A DNA stretch of 64,000 nucleotides from Cladorhizidae sp. MBARI D1340-BT2 (taxonomy: Eukaryota > Porifera > Demospongiae > Poecilosclerida > Cladorhizidae), in the NCBI GenBank assembly GCA_028752905.1, contig JAQNBH010000013.1, positions 12,328,897 to 12,392,896 on the forward strand. Direction: 5' to 3'. The notes beneath the pieces were generated by a model. The model was given only the letters and a program-made list of their open reading frames with translations, did not search any database and was not told where the DNA came from. Positions 10,571-18,685 of this stretch are shown one piece after another; within the stretch, counting starts at the first letter, position 1; the number at the start of each line of letters is the position of its first letter. A program made the translations under genes and the position numbers.

Positions 10571-13130
10571 TTAATCAAAGAGCAAACTTGCTTTCTCCAT
10601 TCTTCGTGGATATTTGTTAAAAAATAATTTACATATACAATCTATATTAAGTTCAGTCTCATAGTTTATATGAATCAAGGCTAATGCACTTAGCCTTTCT
10701 TCCGTTTGAGTGCATCTCAGGTAATTATTTAATCTTCTAATTGAAGATGCTGATCGTTCACATGAGCATGGACTGAGGGGAATAGTAGCAAAAATCTTCA
10801 TTAGAGAGAAAATATTTGGAAGGGCATTGGAACATTTTTTCAAGCATTCACTTAGTGAAGTAGGGTTTTCCATTGGCACTTTCAACATTTTGATTTCCAG
10901 AGGTGAAGTTCTTCATCAATAATAGAAGGATTAGTAAGATCATCAAGTAGAATGTTATTGCCTCTTTAATATCTTCAAAAGATGATGCAGGACAGATGTG
11001 TGAAGGCATCAATCCTTGAAGTGAAGCTGCTTTCTTGCTGTGAGCAGTAAATCTGGAAGATTGTCAGTTATGAGATGATCACAAGGAAAGGAATAGCAAC
11101 ACTTTTTTTGAAATAATCTTCAACTGAGGATTAGAACGATTCTGTTGATGGCAAACAACATGTGGCATTGAAATACTTATTCTGGATTTTTCAGCAATTT
11201 GCAGCTGTGTTCATATATATCCTGGGAATAACTGTCAATGTCTTCTCTCAATTGTTTCTCGCAACAGCTTTTGACAATGGACACTGCAGACACTATATCT
11301 TGGTGTTTGCTCTGAATCTTAACAAAAGCTTATAGATAAAACAGTGAACGAAGGAGTGTTACCAGCGAATATATGAACTCAAATGATTCTAGAGCTTTCA
11401 TGTAAGCAAGGCATTTCTCTTATCCTCTGGAATCCACCCATCACTATAAAGAGGAAAGTTGCTGTCTCCGTAAAGTACTACTTCACACATCATAATTAAA
11501 AGGATGTGCCTGGCAAAAATGCTCCTAACCATCTATATTTTTAACCCAGCGTGTCACACAAACATTAAGAAGAGGTACTCTATTTGGTGAGTTGTGTGCT
11601 ACTGATGTCTCTTGTGCAAGAATTGATTTAAGAAGGCCCTCTCTTTTGGCAGAGTATTTGATCCACTGAGTAAAATTCTTTGCAATCAATGCAATTTCTG
11701 ATATGTGGACCTGAGTATATAAGAGTTCAAGATTGCAAGAATGAGTGAATGGCCAGCACAGTGGGTATAAAGTGCCTTAGGTTGGCTTTCGTGAATGATT
11801 GCTTGAACACCTGCCCTTTCTCCACTCATTGCTGCAGTGCCATCGTAACCCTGCATGCAAGTAACTCAATGGCAACCCAAGATTCTCTAGGCATCTGATA
11901 ATACCATCAGAGATATCCACAACTCGAATCCTTTCCATTTTAAAAAATGCTATAAATTCGTCTCGAATGGTGCAGTCATATAGACGAATCCAAGACAGAT
12001 GGCCAAATGCTCTACATTATAACTACTTACTTCATCTGCTAAAACTTTTAGCTAGCAATGTCTTTTAGCTAGCAATGATGTCAGCACGGATTACATCATA
12101 CTCAATGACATTTTTGTGATCTTGGAGAAATGTAAGTTGCATTCTTGGCTCTAGGGCTGTTGAGGTTGTTAAATAGGATTGCATCTGTTTCAGCAAACCT
12201 TTTAACCCTATGCTTCAGTAATAAAATTTGGTAAAAATGAGTCCCGTTTTTGTAGGCATGTTTTCTGGCTACTTCTATACTCAATGGTTAAACTTTTTAT
12301 ATCATCTGAATCAGCAAAGATAGCAGAATCACCTTATCTATTGCAATTTAGTATATAATTGAATTATGTTTTTGGCAATTACTAGAGCACAACATTTTAC
12401 GTTTTTCAAACTTTTTAATATTTATCTCAAGAACAACTAGCCTCACATGTATCATTCTGATACTCATAACCAGCATTGAATTAGCTTTCAAATGATATGA
12501 AATTTAGTTGTAAAGAGAAAAAAATATTGAAAATATATTGAATTGAAATGTTGCTATTTTGGACGATAGTTTCCTCTTTTTACTATGGCGTGGCACAAAA
12601 AATTACAATAATTATTTAAAGGTTCTATATATAATGCAATCAATGCATTACATAATGCATAAACAAAAAGAAAGCAATGCTAGAAACAAGAAAAGTGAAG
12701 CAGGTAGGTAGATAAATATTATTGAAATATGGTTATTTAAAGTGCGATTTTTCAATGGTGACTGAAGTAGAGGGTTAAAAGCAATGCAAGAAATTTTCCC
12801 GGATTCTTAGCTTAAGATCCTTCATATCACCATGAAAAGGAAGACCTTGCTTAGCCAAAAAAATTATGGCACGCACCATTTGCTGAATAATATGCTTTTT
12901 GTCATTCCTCCGTACACTATTAACCATCACATCAATTCGACTCGCCGGATTCTCAATTGTATTCTCAGCATCTTGAATGCATTCTCGATGATAACAAAGG
13001 GAAGAATGCCTACTTAAGATTGTACACTAAGCTTGCCCCAATTAGAAAATGTCCTATTTACTTGTCTTTTCGGCTCATTGGAGTATTTTGTGGGCCTTGT
13101 TCATTAAAGCCCAACAGAGACTAGATTTCT
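10571..13130 (-). pseudogene. hAT transposase of element A (P52rIPK/ZMYM1-like), broken
   Basis: Read on the minus strand from the right, landmarks come in family order: TFSNWGKLSVQS near 13050, HSSLCYHRECIQDAENTIEN near 12990, FLAKQGLPFHGD near 12870, then (after the MITE) RFAETDAILFNNL and KNATYISPRSQK near 12120-12200, VLADE...SYNVEHLAICL near 12030, IRDEFIAFFKMERIRVVDIS near 11950, GYDGTAAMSGERAGVQAI near 11840, YTHCAGHSLILAILN near 11750, and the C-terminal dimerisation region CSCERSASSIRRLNNYLR in the frame at 10571-10888. Many frameshifts and stops separate these blocks, so no product is expected. The central part (about 10890-11700) is the most decayed. The protein type is the one often mislabelled 52 kDa repressor-like or ZMYM1-like in animal genomes. 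Confidence 0.85.
12206..12774. mobile_element. piggyBac-like MITE (569 bp) inside the hAT transposase
   Basis: TTAA flanks both ends (12202-12205 and 12775-12778). The left end is CCCTATGCTTCAGTAA and the right end, reverse-complemented, CCCTCTACTTCAGTCA, 13 of 16 matching. The interior is AT-rich without a coding frame. Transposase homology on the minus strand is interrupted here, between the FLHCF segment on one side and RFAETDA on the other, supporting insertion. The ends differ from those of the element at 7310-8204, so it is a separate family. Confidence 0.7.
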
Positions 13131-14109
13131 CTCACTGAACAAGAAAAAAGAAATGAAAAATACCAAATGAGGTGGTTAGACTACGCATGTAAAGGCACCA
13201 ACTAGCAGTGAACTGGAACACTTTCTTTGGAGGCCTTTTTCTCAAAATCACAGTTCAGTGACAATCATTAATATAATATGTTGTACCTTGCAACCTCTTT
13301 CCAACTGTGTATAAAACTCAAAATGTGTTTTGGGGTGAATGTGACTGAAAATGATCATTAATAATAATAATGAGTCACAAATGTTAAAAATGTTCACATT
13401 TTGTTTTGAGAAATTTGATTGAATAAATGACATTTTTTGTAAGGCAACCTCACTTTTTCATTGTTTAATCATACCATATACTCTTACCAGCTTGTCAAAA
13501 CAATGCGAAATACAATTAATAAAAAGAATTGAGTTAAGCCTTTTGGCCTGGCCCTCAACAATATTTTCTGTTTCTCATGTTTCTCATGTGGCCACATGGA
13601 AAAAATAATTGTCCACCCCTGGTCTAGAAGCAGAGTTTCATACAGGATTTTTGGTTGGGGGGGGAGAAAAGTATCCAGCTTAGCATCACCCACTTTTAGC
13701 AAGCTATACTATGTAGCTGGAAAGTGTTAGCCACTGATTATCTGTGGGTATGGGCCACATTCAGTCACTTGCTAAAACTTTTGGTGATATAATGTGTTGA
13801 TTGGCTTGTGGGGACATGTTTGTGTGTTTGTGTGCAGCAGGATAGTTTATGATTGTGTTATGAATGTGTTGATTGCTTGTAATTGCTTTAGGTGGATGTG
13901 TTTGTGTGTTTGTGCCAGAAAGTTGTGGTTATGTGTTGTGAATGTGCTGTTGATTGGTATTGATTGATTGTATGCTGTAAAAGAGAAATCTGTAAATACT
14001 AGTCTAATAAAGTGTTGTCCGATAGTTGCCTGTTGAGTTTGTAAGAGCACTGCTCCTTGATTTCCCCCCCCCTGGTGGGTTGATCTCCCTGAAGAAATCA
14101 TTCACAAAC

Positions 14110-15040
14110 ATGGATCTCAGAGCCTACTTTCGAAAGAGGACAAGCAGTGATGCATCAGACTCGTTGGCTGATCAGGAAGCTGCCCATTCTCATCCAGTCA
14201 CTCCCAGACAACTGACAGCAGGAGCCTCAGAAGAAGAACAAACTCAGTGCTAGTGAAAAGAGGAAGGTCTACAGGGAAAAACTTTCATTAAAAAAAGAAT
14301 GGGAGAAGAAATACCCCTGGGTCACCTGCAAGGATCCTAGTGGAGGCATGTTCTGTGCTACATGCCAGAATTGGAGGAAGCCCCCTGTTGGGTCAAGGAG
14401 TGCTTGGACAACCAGAGGCATAGTTGACTGGAACCATGCACTGAAGAAGCATGTAGACTCCCAATGGCACAGAGATGCTGCAGCTGTTGGTGCCATTGCA
14501 TAGCAAGTAGAGAGTGGGAAGTCTGTACTTGAGCTCGCTTCAATGCCAACAGAAGATACTGCTCTTCTTGAGTATGGCAATCCACAACTGCAAACTCTAG
14601 TTAACTTCTATGGGAAAGAAGCAACTGTAGAGTTTGATGGTGAAACCTTCACTTCTCCACCTCTCGTGGATGGAGAAGAAATCTTTGCTGAGTGGAGAGT
14701 TTTTAAGAGAGTCTTGGAACAAGAGAAGAAGAAAATGATGGAGAAAAAGAAACTAAGTAAACCACCGACTCTTAAGACAGAGATGGAGCTTTCAGGAGCA
14801 TACAAAGAGATCTTCCCAGAGATTTTCAAGTTACTGGATATTTTGCTAACTCTTCCAATTGCAACAGCTACTGTCGAACGTTGTTTTAGTCAGATGAAGA
14901 TTGTGAAGATACGTCTTCGAAATAGACTAGTGACATCAACCTTGCTAGGCTCATGCGAATTGCAATTGAAGGGCATGAACTGACTTCAGTAGATTTTAGT
15001 GCAATTTTGGAAAAATCGTCGTATTGCTTTATAAAATTCT
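14110..15040 (+). pseudogene. hAT transposase of element B: zinc finger joined to C-terminus, core deleted
   Basis: The probable start MDLRAYFRKRT is at 14110. After a frameshift near 14240 the next segment has a TTF-like finger: CKDPSGGMFCATCQNW, then WNHALKKHVDSQWHRD with paired Cys and His ligands (14327-14475). A stop falls near 14502. The last frame (14543-14983) begins next to YGNPQLQTLVNFYGKE and ends in the dimerisation region LPIATATVERCFSQMKIVK; homology continues past a frameshift near 14930 as LARLMRIAIEGHELTS. The several hundred residues of catalytic core between finger and C-terminus are absent. It cannot encode an active enzyme, and element B would have needed a transposase supplied in trans. 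Confidence 0.85.
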
Positions 15041-15097
15041 GTTTTCTAAAATGTCAATGTCAATGTTGCACTATGACATCATAATTTTAGTCCTGGG

Positions 15098-15136
15098 GGG
15101 GGGGGACATCCCAGTTCCCCCCCCCCCCCCCCCCCC
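15098..15136. repeat. G run followed by C run near the element B end
   Basis: A run of G (15096-15106), ACATCCCAGTT, and a run of about 19 C (15118-15136) lie at the right end of hAT element B. Lengths of such homopolymers are unreliable in assemblies. Confidence 0.7.
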
Positions 15137-15520
15137 TTGTATGAAACCCTGAGAAGCTAGAGCAAGCCTCTAATTTAAGTCATAATACTCACCCGATTCT
15201 TTTGCTCTTTTCTTGGTAAAGAAAGATCTGATGTCTTTTGATGCTTGTCTTTTTTGACATTTTTCCTGAACTGTTAGCTAGGTCAAACGATGGTGTAACT
15301 GCCTAGATAGTCTCACACTGCTCAGCAGCAACACTTTTGAGTCTGTAATTAGTCAAGTCATTAGGCAGTCAGTGTAAAATCTCATGTATTCCTTGAGGTA
15401 TCTCACCTAGTTGACTGTTTATTGCGTACATGTGTATTTTACAAATGGACTTTTTCAAGCTGAGAATTGTGTGATAAAACTTACTTAATTAATTTGAATT
15501 TCACATGAACTGACCTGAAC

Positions 15521-15541
15521 CCCCCCCCCCCCCCCCCCCCC
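15521..15541. repeat. C run at the right end of hAT element A
   Basis: About 21 C in a row lie just inside the right terminus of element A; the left terminus carries a shorter G run at the matching place, so the tract is an expanded part of the terminal repeat. Confidence 0.8.
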
Positions 15542-15555
15542 TACGTAAGGGCTTG

Positions 15556-16165
15556 GTTCACTATGGTCGACAGGACAACAAGGTGGCCTGAAGCCATTTC
15601 CTTTCCAGATAAAAGCACTACAACTTGTGCTAGGGCTATCACTAATTGGAATTCAATTGCACTCAGACATCACTTCAGATCGGGGGCCCACAGTTTACTT
15701 TGGTGGGGTATGGTGAGGTACGGCACAACTACTTGGCACTCGGGTCCATCGTACCACCACAAACCATACCAAGCTAATGGCATGGTTGAAACATTTCATA
15801 GGCAGTTGAAGTCATCTCTGACAGCTAGACTTAAGACCCATACCATGGGCACTTTCAGGTATCATAACTGCTCCAAAAGATCACCTCCAGTGCTTCCTCA
15901 CTCCATCTCATGGAGGTGTTTCTGGTGCAGAAGCTTGTCCCCCCAAACTACATTATGCCATGCAAGGTGACACTACATTCACCTGATAGCTTGCAGTAGG
16001 CTAAGTGTCCATTAGGATGCACATCACTTACAGTTGCAACGCTCATGTGATGGTCCTTACAGGGTTCTCGTGGCTGGCATCAAGACCTTTGTGTTAGACA
16101 ATAGTGGTAAATGAGAGCATGCGTCCATTGATCAGCTTAAACAAGCACATGTGGACTCGCAGCAG
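15556..16165 (+). pseudogene. Ty3/gypsy integrase, catalytic core and C-terminal part
   Basis: Homology resumes with MVDRTTRWPEAISFPD at 15563. The second catalytic Asp is visible as TSDRGP near 15675 in a neighbouring frame, and the third catalytic residue as the Glu of QANGMVETFHRQLKSSL near 15775-15820. After further frame changes the C-terminal SH3-like segment appears as CDGPYRVLVAGIKTFVLD (about 16050-16105) and ASIDQLKQAHVDS (about 16122-16160). The 37-bp minisatellite begins directly after this. All DDE residues can be placed, but frameshifts preclude a functional enzyme. Confidence 0.85.
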
Positions 16166-17150
16166 TCCTTAGAGCTCTCCGTGTCAAGATCAAGAGCAGC
16201 AGCCCTTGGAGCTCTCCATGTCAAGATCAAGAGCAGCTGCCCTTGGAGCTCTTCATGTCAAGATCAAGAGCAGCATCCCTTGGAGCTCTCCGTGTCAAGA
16301 TCAAGAGCAGCATCCCTTGGAGCTCTCCGTGTCAAGATCAAGAGTAGCATCCCTTGGAGCTCTCCGTGTCAAGATCAGCCCTTGGAGCTCTCCGTGTCAA
16401 GATCAAGAGCAGCATCCCTTGGAGCTCTCTGTGTCAAGATCAGCCCTTGGAGCTCTCCGTGTCAAGATCAAGAGCAGCATCCCTTGGGCTCTCCGTGTCA
16501 AGATCAAGAGTAGCAGACCTTGGAGCTCTCCGTGTCAAGATCAGCCCTTGGAGCTCTCCGTGTCAAGATCAAGAGCAGCATCCCTTGGAGCTCTCCTTGT
16601 CAAGATCAAGAGCAGCAGCCCTTGGAGCTCTCCGTGTCAAGATCAAGAGCAGCAGCCCTTGGAGCTCTCCATGTCAAGATCAAGAGCAGCAGCCCTTGGA
16701 GCTCTCCGTGTCAAGATCAAGAGCAGCATCCCTTGGAGCTCTCCATGTCAAGATCAAGAGTAGCATCCCTTGGAGCTCTCCGTGTCAAGATCAGCCCTTG
16801 GAGCTCTCCGTGTCAAGATCAAGAGCAGCATCCCTTGGGCTCTCCGTGTCAAGATCAAGAGCAGCATCCCTTGGAGCTCTCCTTGTCAAGATCAAGAGCA
16901 GCAGCCCTTGGAGCTCTCCGTGTCAAGATCAAGAGCAGCATCCCTTGGAGCTCTCCATGTCAAGATCAAGAGCAGCAGCCCTTGGAGCTCTCCATGTCAA
17001 GATCAAGAGTAGCAGTCCTTGGAGCGCTCCGTGTCAAGATCAAGAGTAGCAGCCCTTGGAGCTGTCCGTGTCAAGATCAAGAGCAGCAGCCCTTGGAGCT
17101 TTCCATGTCAAGATCAAGAGCAGCAGCCCTTGGAGCTCTCCGTGTCAAGA
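16160..17150. repeat. Minisatellite of 37-bp units (28- and 34-bp variants), about 28 copies
   Basis: The unit is CCCTTGGAGCTCTCCGTGTC followed by AAGATCAAGAGCAGCAG. Starts at 16203 and 16240 show the 37-bp step. Some units lack 9 bp (AAGAGCAGC; 28 bp) and some lack AGC (34 bp). All three lengths leave remainder 1 on division by 3, so each frame cycles through the same 37-residue superperiod and all three forward frames stay open for up to 234 codons. Proteins such as LELSVSRSRAAALGAL... are a consequence of this arithmetic. The array starts at the last integrase codons and ends in GGAAGACCCAAGG. Confidence 0.95.
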
Positions 17151-17450
17151 GGAAGACCCAAGGTTCAAGTGGAGCCATCTGCGATCATCAGAACTCATAT
17201 TTCAGCTCATATTTCAGCTGCTGAATAAATATATCGAGAGAACATCGTCATCAAGATTCCACAAAGACTAATTTGTGACCAATCACATCCATGGGCCTAG
17301 GGTGTCATGTAATGGTTGGATCACACTACTATTTGGACCATCAATGTACATTACAATTTGCACCAGGTGTTGTTATTTGAAAATCACGTTTTTTCCTTGA
17401 GCAGTAGTAATTTTTTTACACCGATATATATACAAAAACGGTCTTAATCT
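17151..17450. other. No gene seen; possible gypsy 3' end
   Basis: A short continuation of the repeat frames ends within 120 bp. GGGTGTCATGTAATGG near 17299 starts with TG after a G-rich stretch and could be the start of a 3' LTR, but no matching 5' copy was found, so it is not called. Confidence 0.3.
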
Positions 17451-18014
17451 TTATCCATCCTCTACATTTAGTCCTGGGGAGGGAGGGTTATGCCAAGTAC
17501 ATAGTTCATCCTTGAGCTCCTCTAATGAGCAATTCGGAACACTTGTTCTCGTGAGCCTAAAAAAGGCTGCCATTCTTACATTTTTTTTAACAGGATTTTT
17601 TTGTGTTTTACTCAACACTTTTCCTTCCCCGTGCTTGCTGTTTGAATCTTTCTGCCATGCAAACCATTTGCACTTGTTGGACTTTTCTGGCCATGAATTC
17701 ACATATATGAGAAAATTGTTTGGCTTATCCCCAGGCTTCAACATGTTGCCAACGGCTAGTCCTTGACATGAGCAATTGGATTTGTGTAGCTCTCGCACTG
17801 TCACGGTTACACTGTCGATCGCACTGTCACGGTTACAGTCCATGCAGTGGACAATATCACATTCCGTACCACACACATCCGAGTCTTTATCAGTCATGTT
17901 GATTCTCTCGAGAAATAAATCATCAAAATCACAAACTTGGCATGCAACGTAACAGGTTTGTACGACTTTTCTCTGGCATAATTTCCTATGGTTTTGTCTT
18001 TGGGGCCTGATCAT
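17451..18014 (-). CDS. Unknown Cys-rich protein, 187 codons
   Basis: I do not recognise this protein. It begins MIRPQRQNHRKLCQRKVVQT and has about ten Cys in its first half, including CYVACQVC, CGTECDIVHCMDC and NCSC, a pattern that could bind zinc. The second half contains WPEKSNKCKWFAWQKDS and basic patches. A 17-bp direct repeat (GCACTGTCACGGTTACA at 17795-17811 and 17821-17837) lies within it. The start codon is 3 nt from the motif GTAACCGAGTTAC (18018-18030), one base different from the sites that flank the neighbouring transposase-like gene, so it may be a second ORF of the same element or a 3' exon of that gene. No frameshift is evident. Coding status is unproven. Confidence 0.4.
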   Translation of the reverse strand: MIRPQRQNHRKLCQRKVVQTCYVACQVCDFDDLFLERINMTDKDSDVCGTECDIVHCMDCNRDSAIDSVTVTVRELHKSNCSCQGLAVGNMLKPGDKPNNFLIYVNSWPEKSNKCKWFAWQKDSNSKHGEGKVLSKTQKNPVKKNVRMAAFFRLTRTSVPNCSLEELKDELCTWHNPPSPGLNVEDG

Positions 18015-18017
18015 GCG

Positions 18018-18030
18018 GTAACCGAGTTAC
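18018..18030. repeat. GTAACSGAGTTAC site 1 (variant)
   Basis: GTAACCGAGTTAC, one base different from the other five sites. It has 5-bp inverted arms GTAAC/GTTAC around a 3-bp core. It sits just upstream of the minus-strand ORF starting at 18014. Confidence 0.7.
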
Positions 18031-18175
18031 AACTCCACTTAATAAATTAGCATAGCTCCACAAAATAAGAGGAAATTTCAAGTTTTATATGTATGTGTAG
18101 GTCTTGACAAGTACTTTTATCACAATATACACAAGAATTAAAATAATCAACGATATCATAATTATTAGCTGACTG

Positions 18176-18188
18176 GTAACGGAGTTAC
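18176..18188. repeat. GTAACGGAGTTAC site 2
   Basis: Exact copy, plus orientation, between the unknown ORF and the 3' end of the transposase-like gene. Confidence 0.8.
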
Positions 18189-18370
18189 TGAAAATTAACG
18201 TCTGTTTTGGCGCTATACGCAAACTCTCACCATATGCTGTTCCTTATTGAATTTTTTTTTTAATTAGGAACCATTTTATTCTACATTTATCTAAACATTA
18301 CAGAACCAAATATGCTGACTATTACTGCATTTTCCATTGTCAGAAAAATATTTAACTTGACTGATGTTCG

Positions 18371-18383
18371 GTAACGGAGTTAC
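18371..18383. repeat. GTAACGGAGTTAC site 3
   Basis: Exact copy, plus orientation, 195 bp from site 2. Confidence 0.8.
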
Positions 18384-18685
18384 AGAATGTTCACACCCAC
18401 ATGTCTCACCTTGCCTACCTGTCTAAATGCATACTGTGTATTAACTATGATTTAAATTGTTAATATATAGGATATTATCCCTGAAACAAGGGTATTGTTG
18501 CCCTGTCCCATTTACAAATGCAGAACAAGAATTCAAAAGATGGGGAAAATCAAAATATATGTGTATATATATATGCTACACAGCTCAGATTAAATTTATC
18601 TAAAGTTATTATAACAGCTACATCATTATTGTTATTTTCTAGACTTTGTCTGTTACAGTCTCATGTAGTTGAGCCTATGCCTCTT

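Larger units (their letters stand above)
13631..15151 (+). mobile_element. hAT element B, internally deleted (1.5 kb), nested in element A
   Basis: The left end is CAGAGTTTCATACAGG and the right end, reverse-complemented, CAGGGTTTCATACAAGG, which agree apart from one substitution and one extra base. Both ends run on into a G tract (the right end is a C run at 15117-15136 on the plus strand). AGAAG lies directly outside each end (13626-13630 and 15152-15156), a short target duplication. A GTGTTTGTGTG-rich leader (13800-13970) precedes the remnant transposase. Confidence 0.85.
10318..15555 (-). mobile_element. hAT element A, 5.2 kb, inserted in the gypsy integrase
   Basis: The left end reads CAGGCCTGTACGCAGG; the right end, reverse-complemented, reads CAAGCCCTTACGTAGG, 12 of 16 matching, and both ends continue into a G run followed by GGTTCAG. 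GTTC abuts both ends (10314-10317 and 15556-15559), a possible short target duplication. The integrase frame is continuous across the site if the element and one GTTC are left out, which fixes the boundaries independently of the terminal repeats. The minus strand carries a degenerate hAT transposase (10571-13130). Two younger elements sit inside: a piggyBac-like MITE (12206-12774) and hAT element B (13631-15151). The remaining non-coding parts are 13131-13630 and 15152-15555. Confidence 0.85.

Noticed and set aside
13847..14829. Minus-strand ORFs in hAT element B
   Set aside because: They mirror the plus-strand transposase remnant and the GTGTTTGTG leader; the zinc finger and dimerisation motifs are on the plus strand.
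16151..17271. Repetitive Ser/Arg-rich proteins in three overlapping forward frames
   Set aside because: All three frames are readings of one 37-bp minisatellite; none has a non-repeat domain.
17299..17400. Gypsy 3' LTR beginning TGTCATG
   Set aside because: No second copy was found upstream of gag, and no primer-binding site could be located, so an LTR pair is unsupported.
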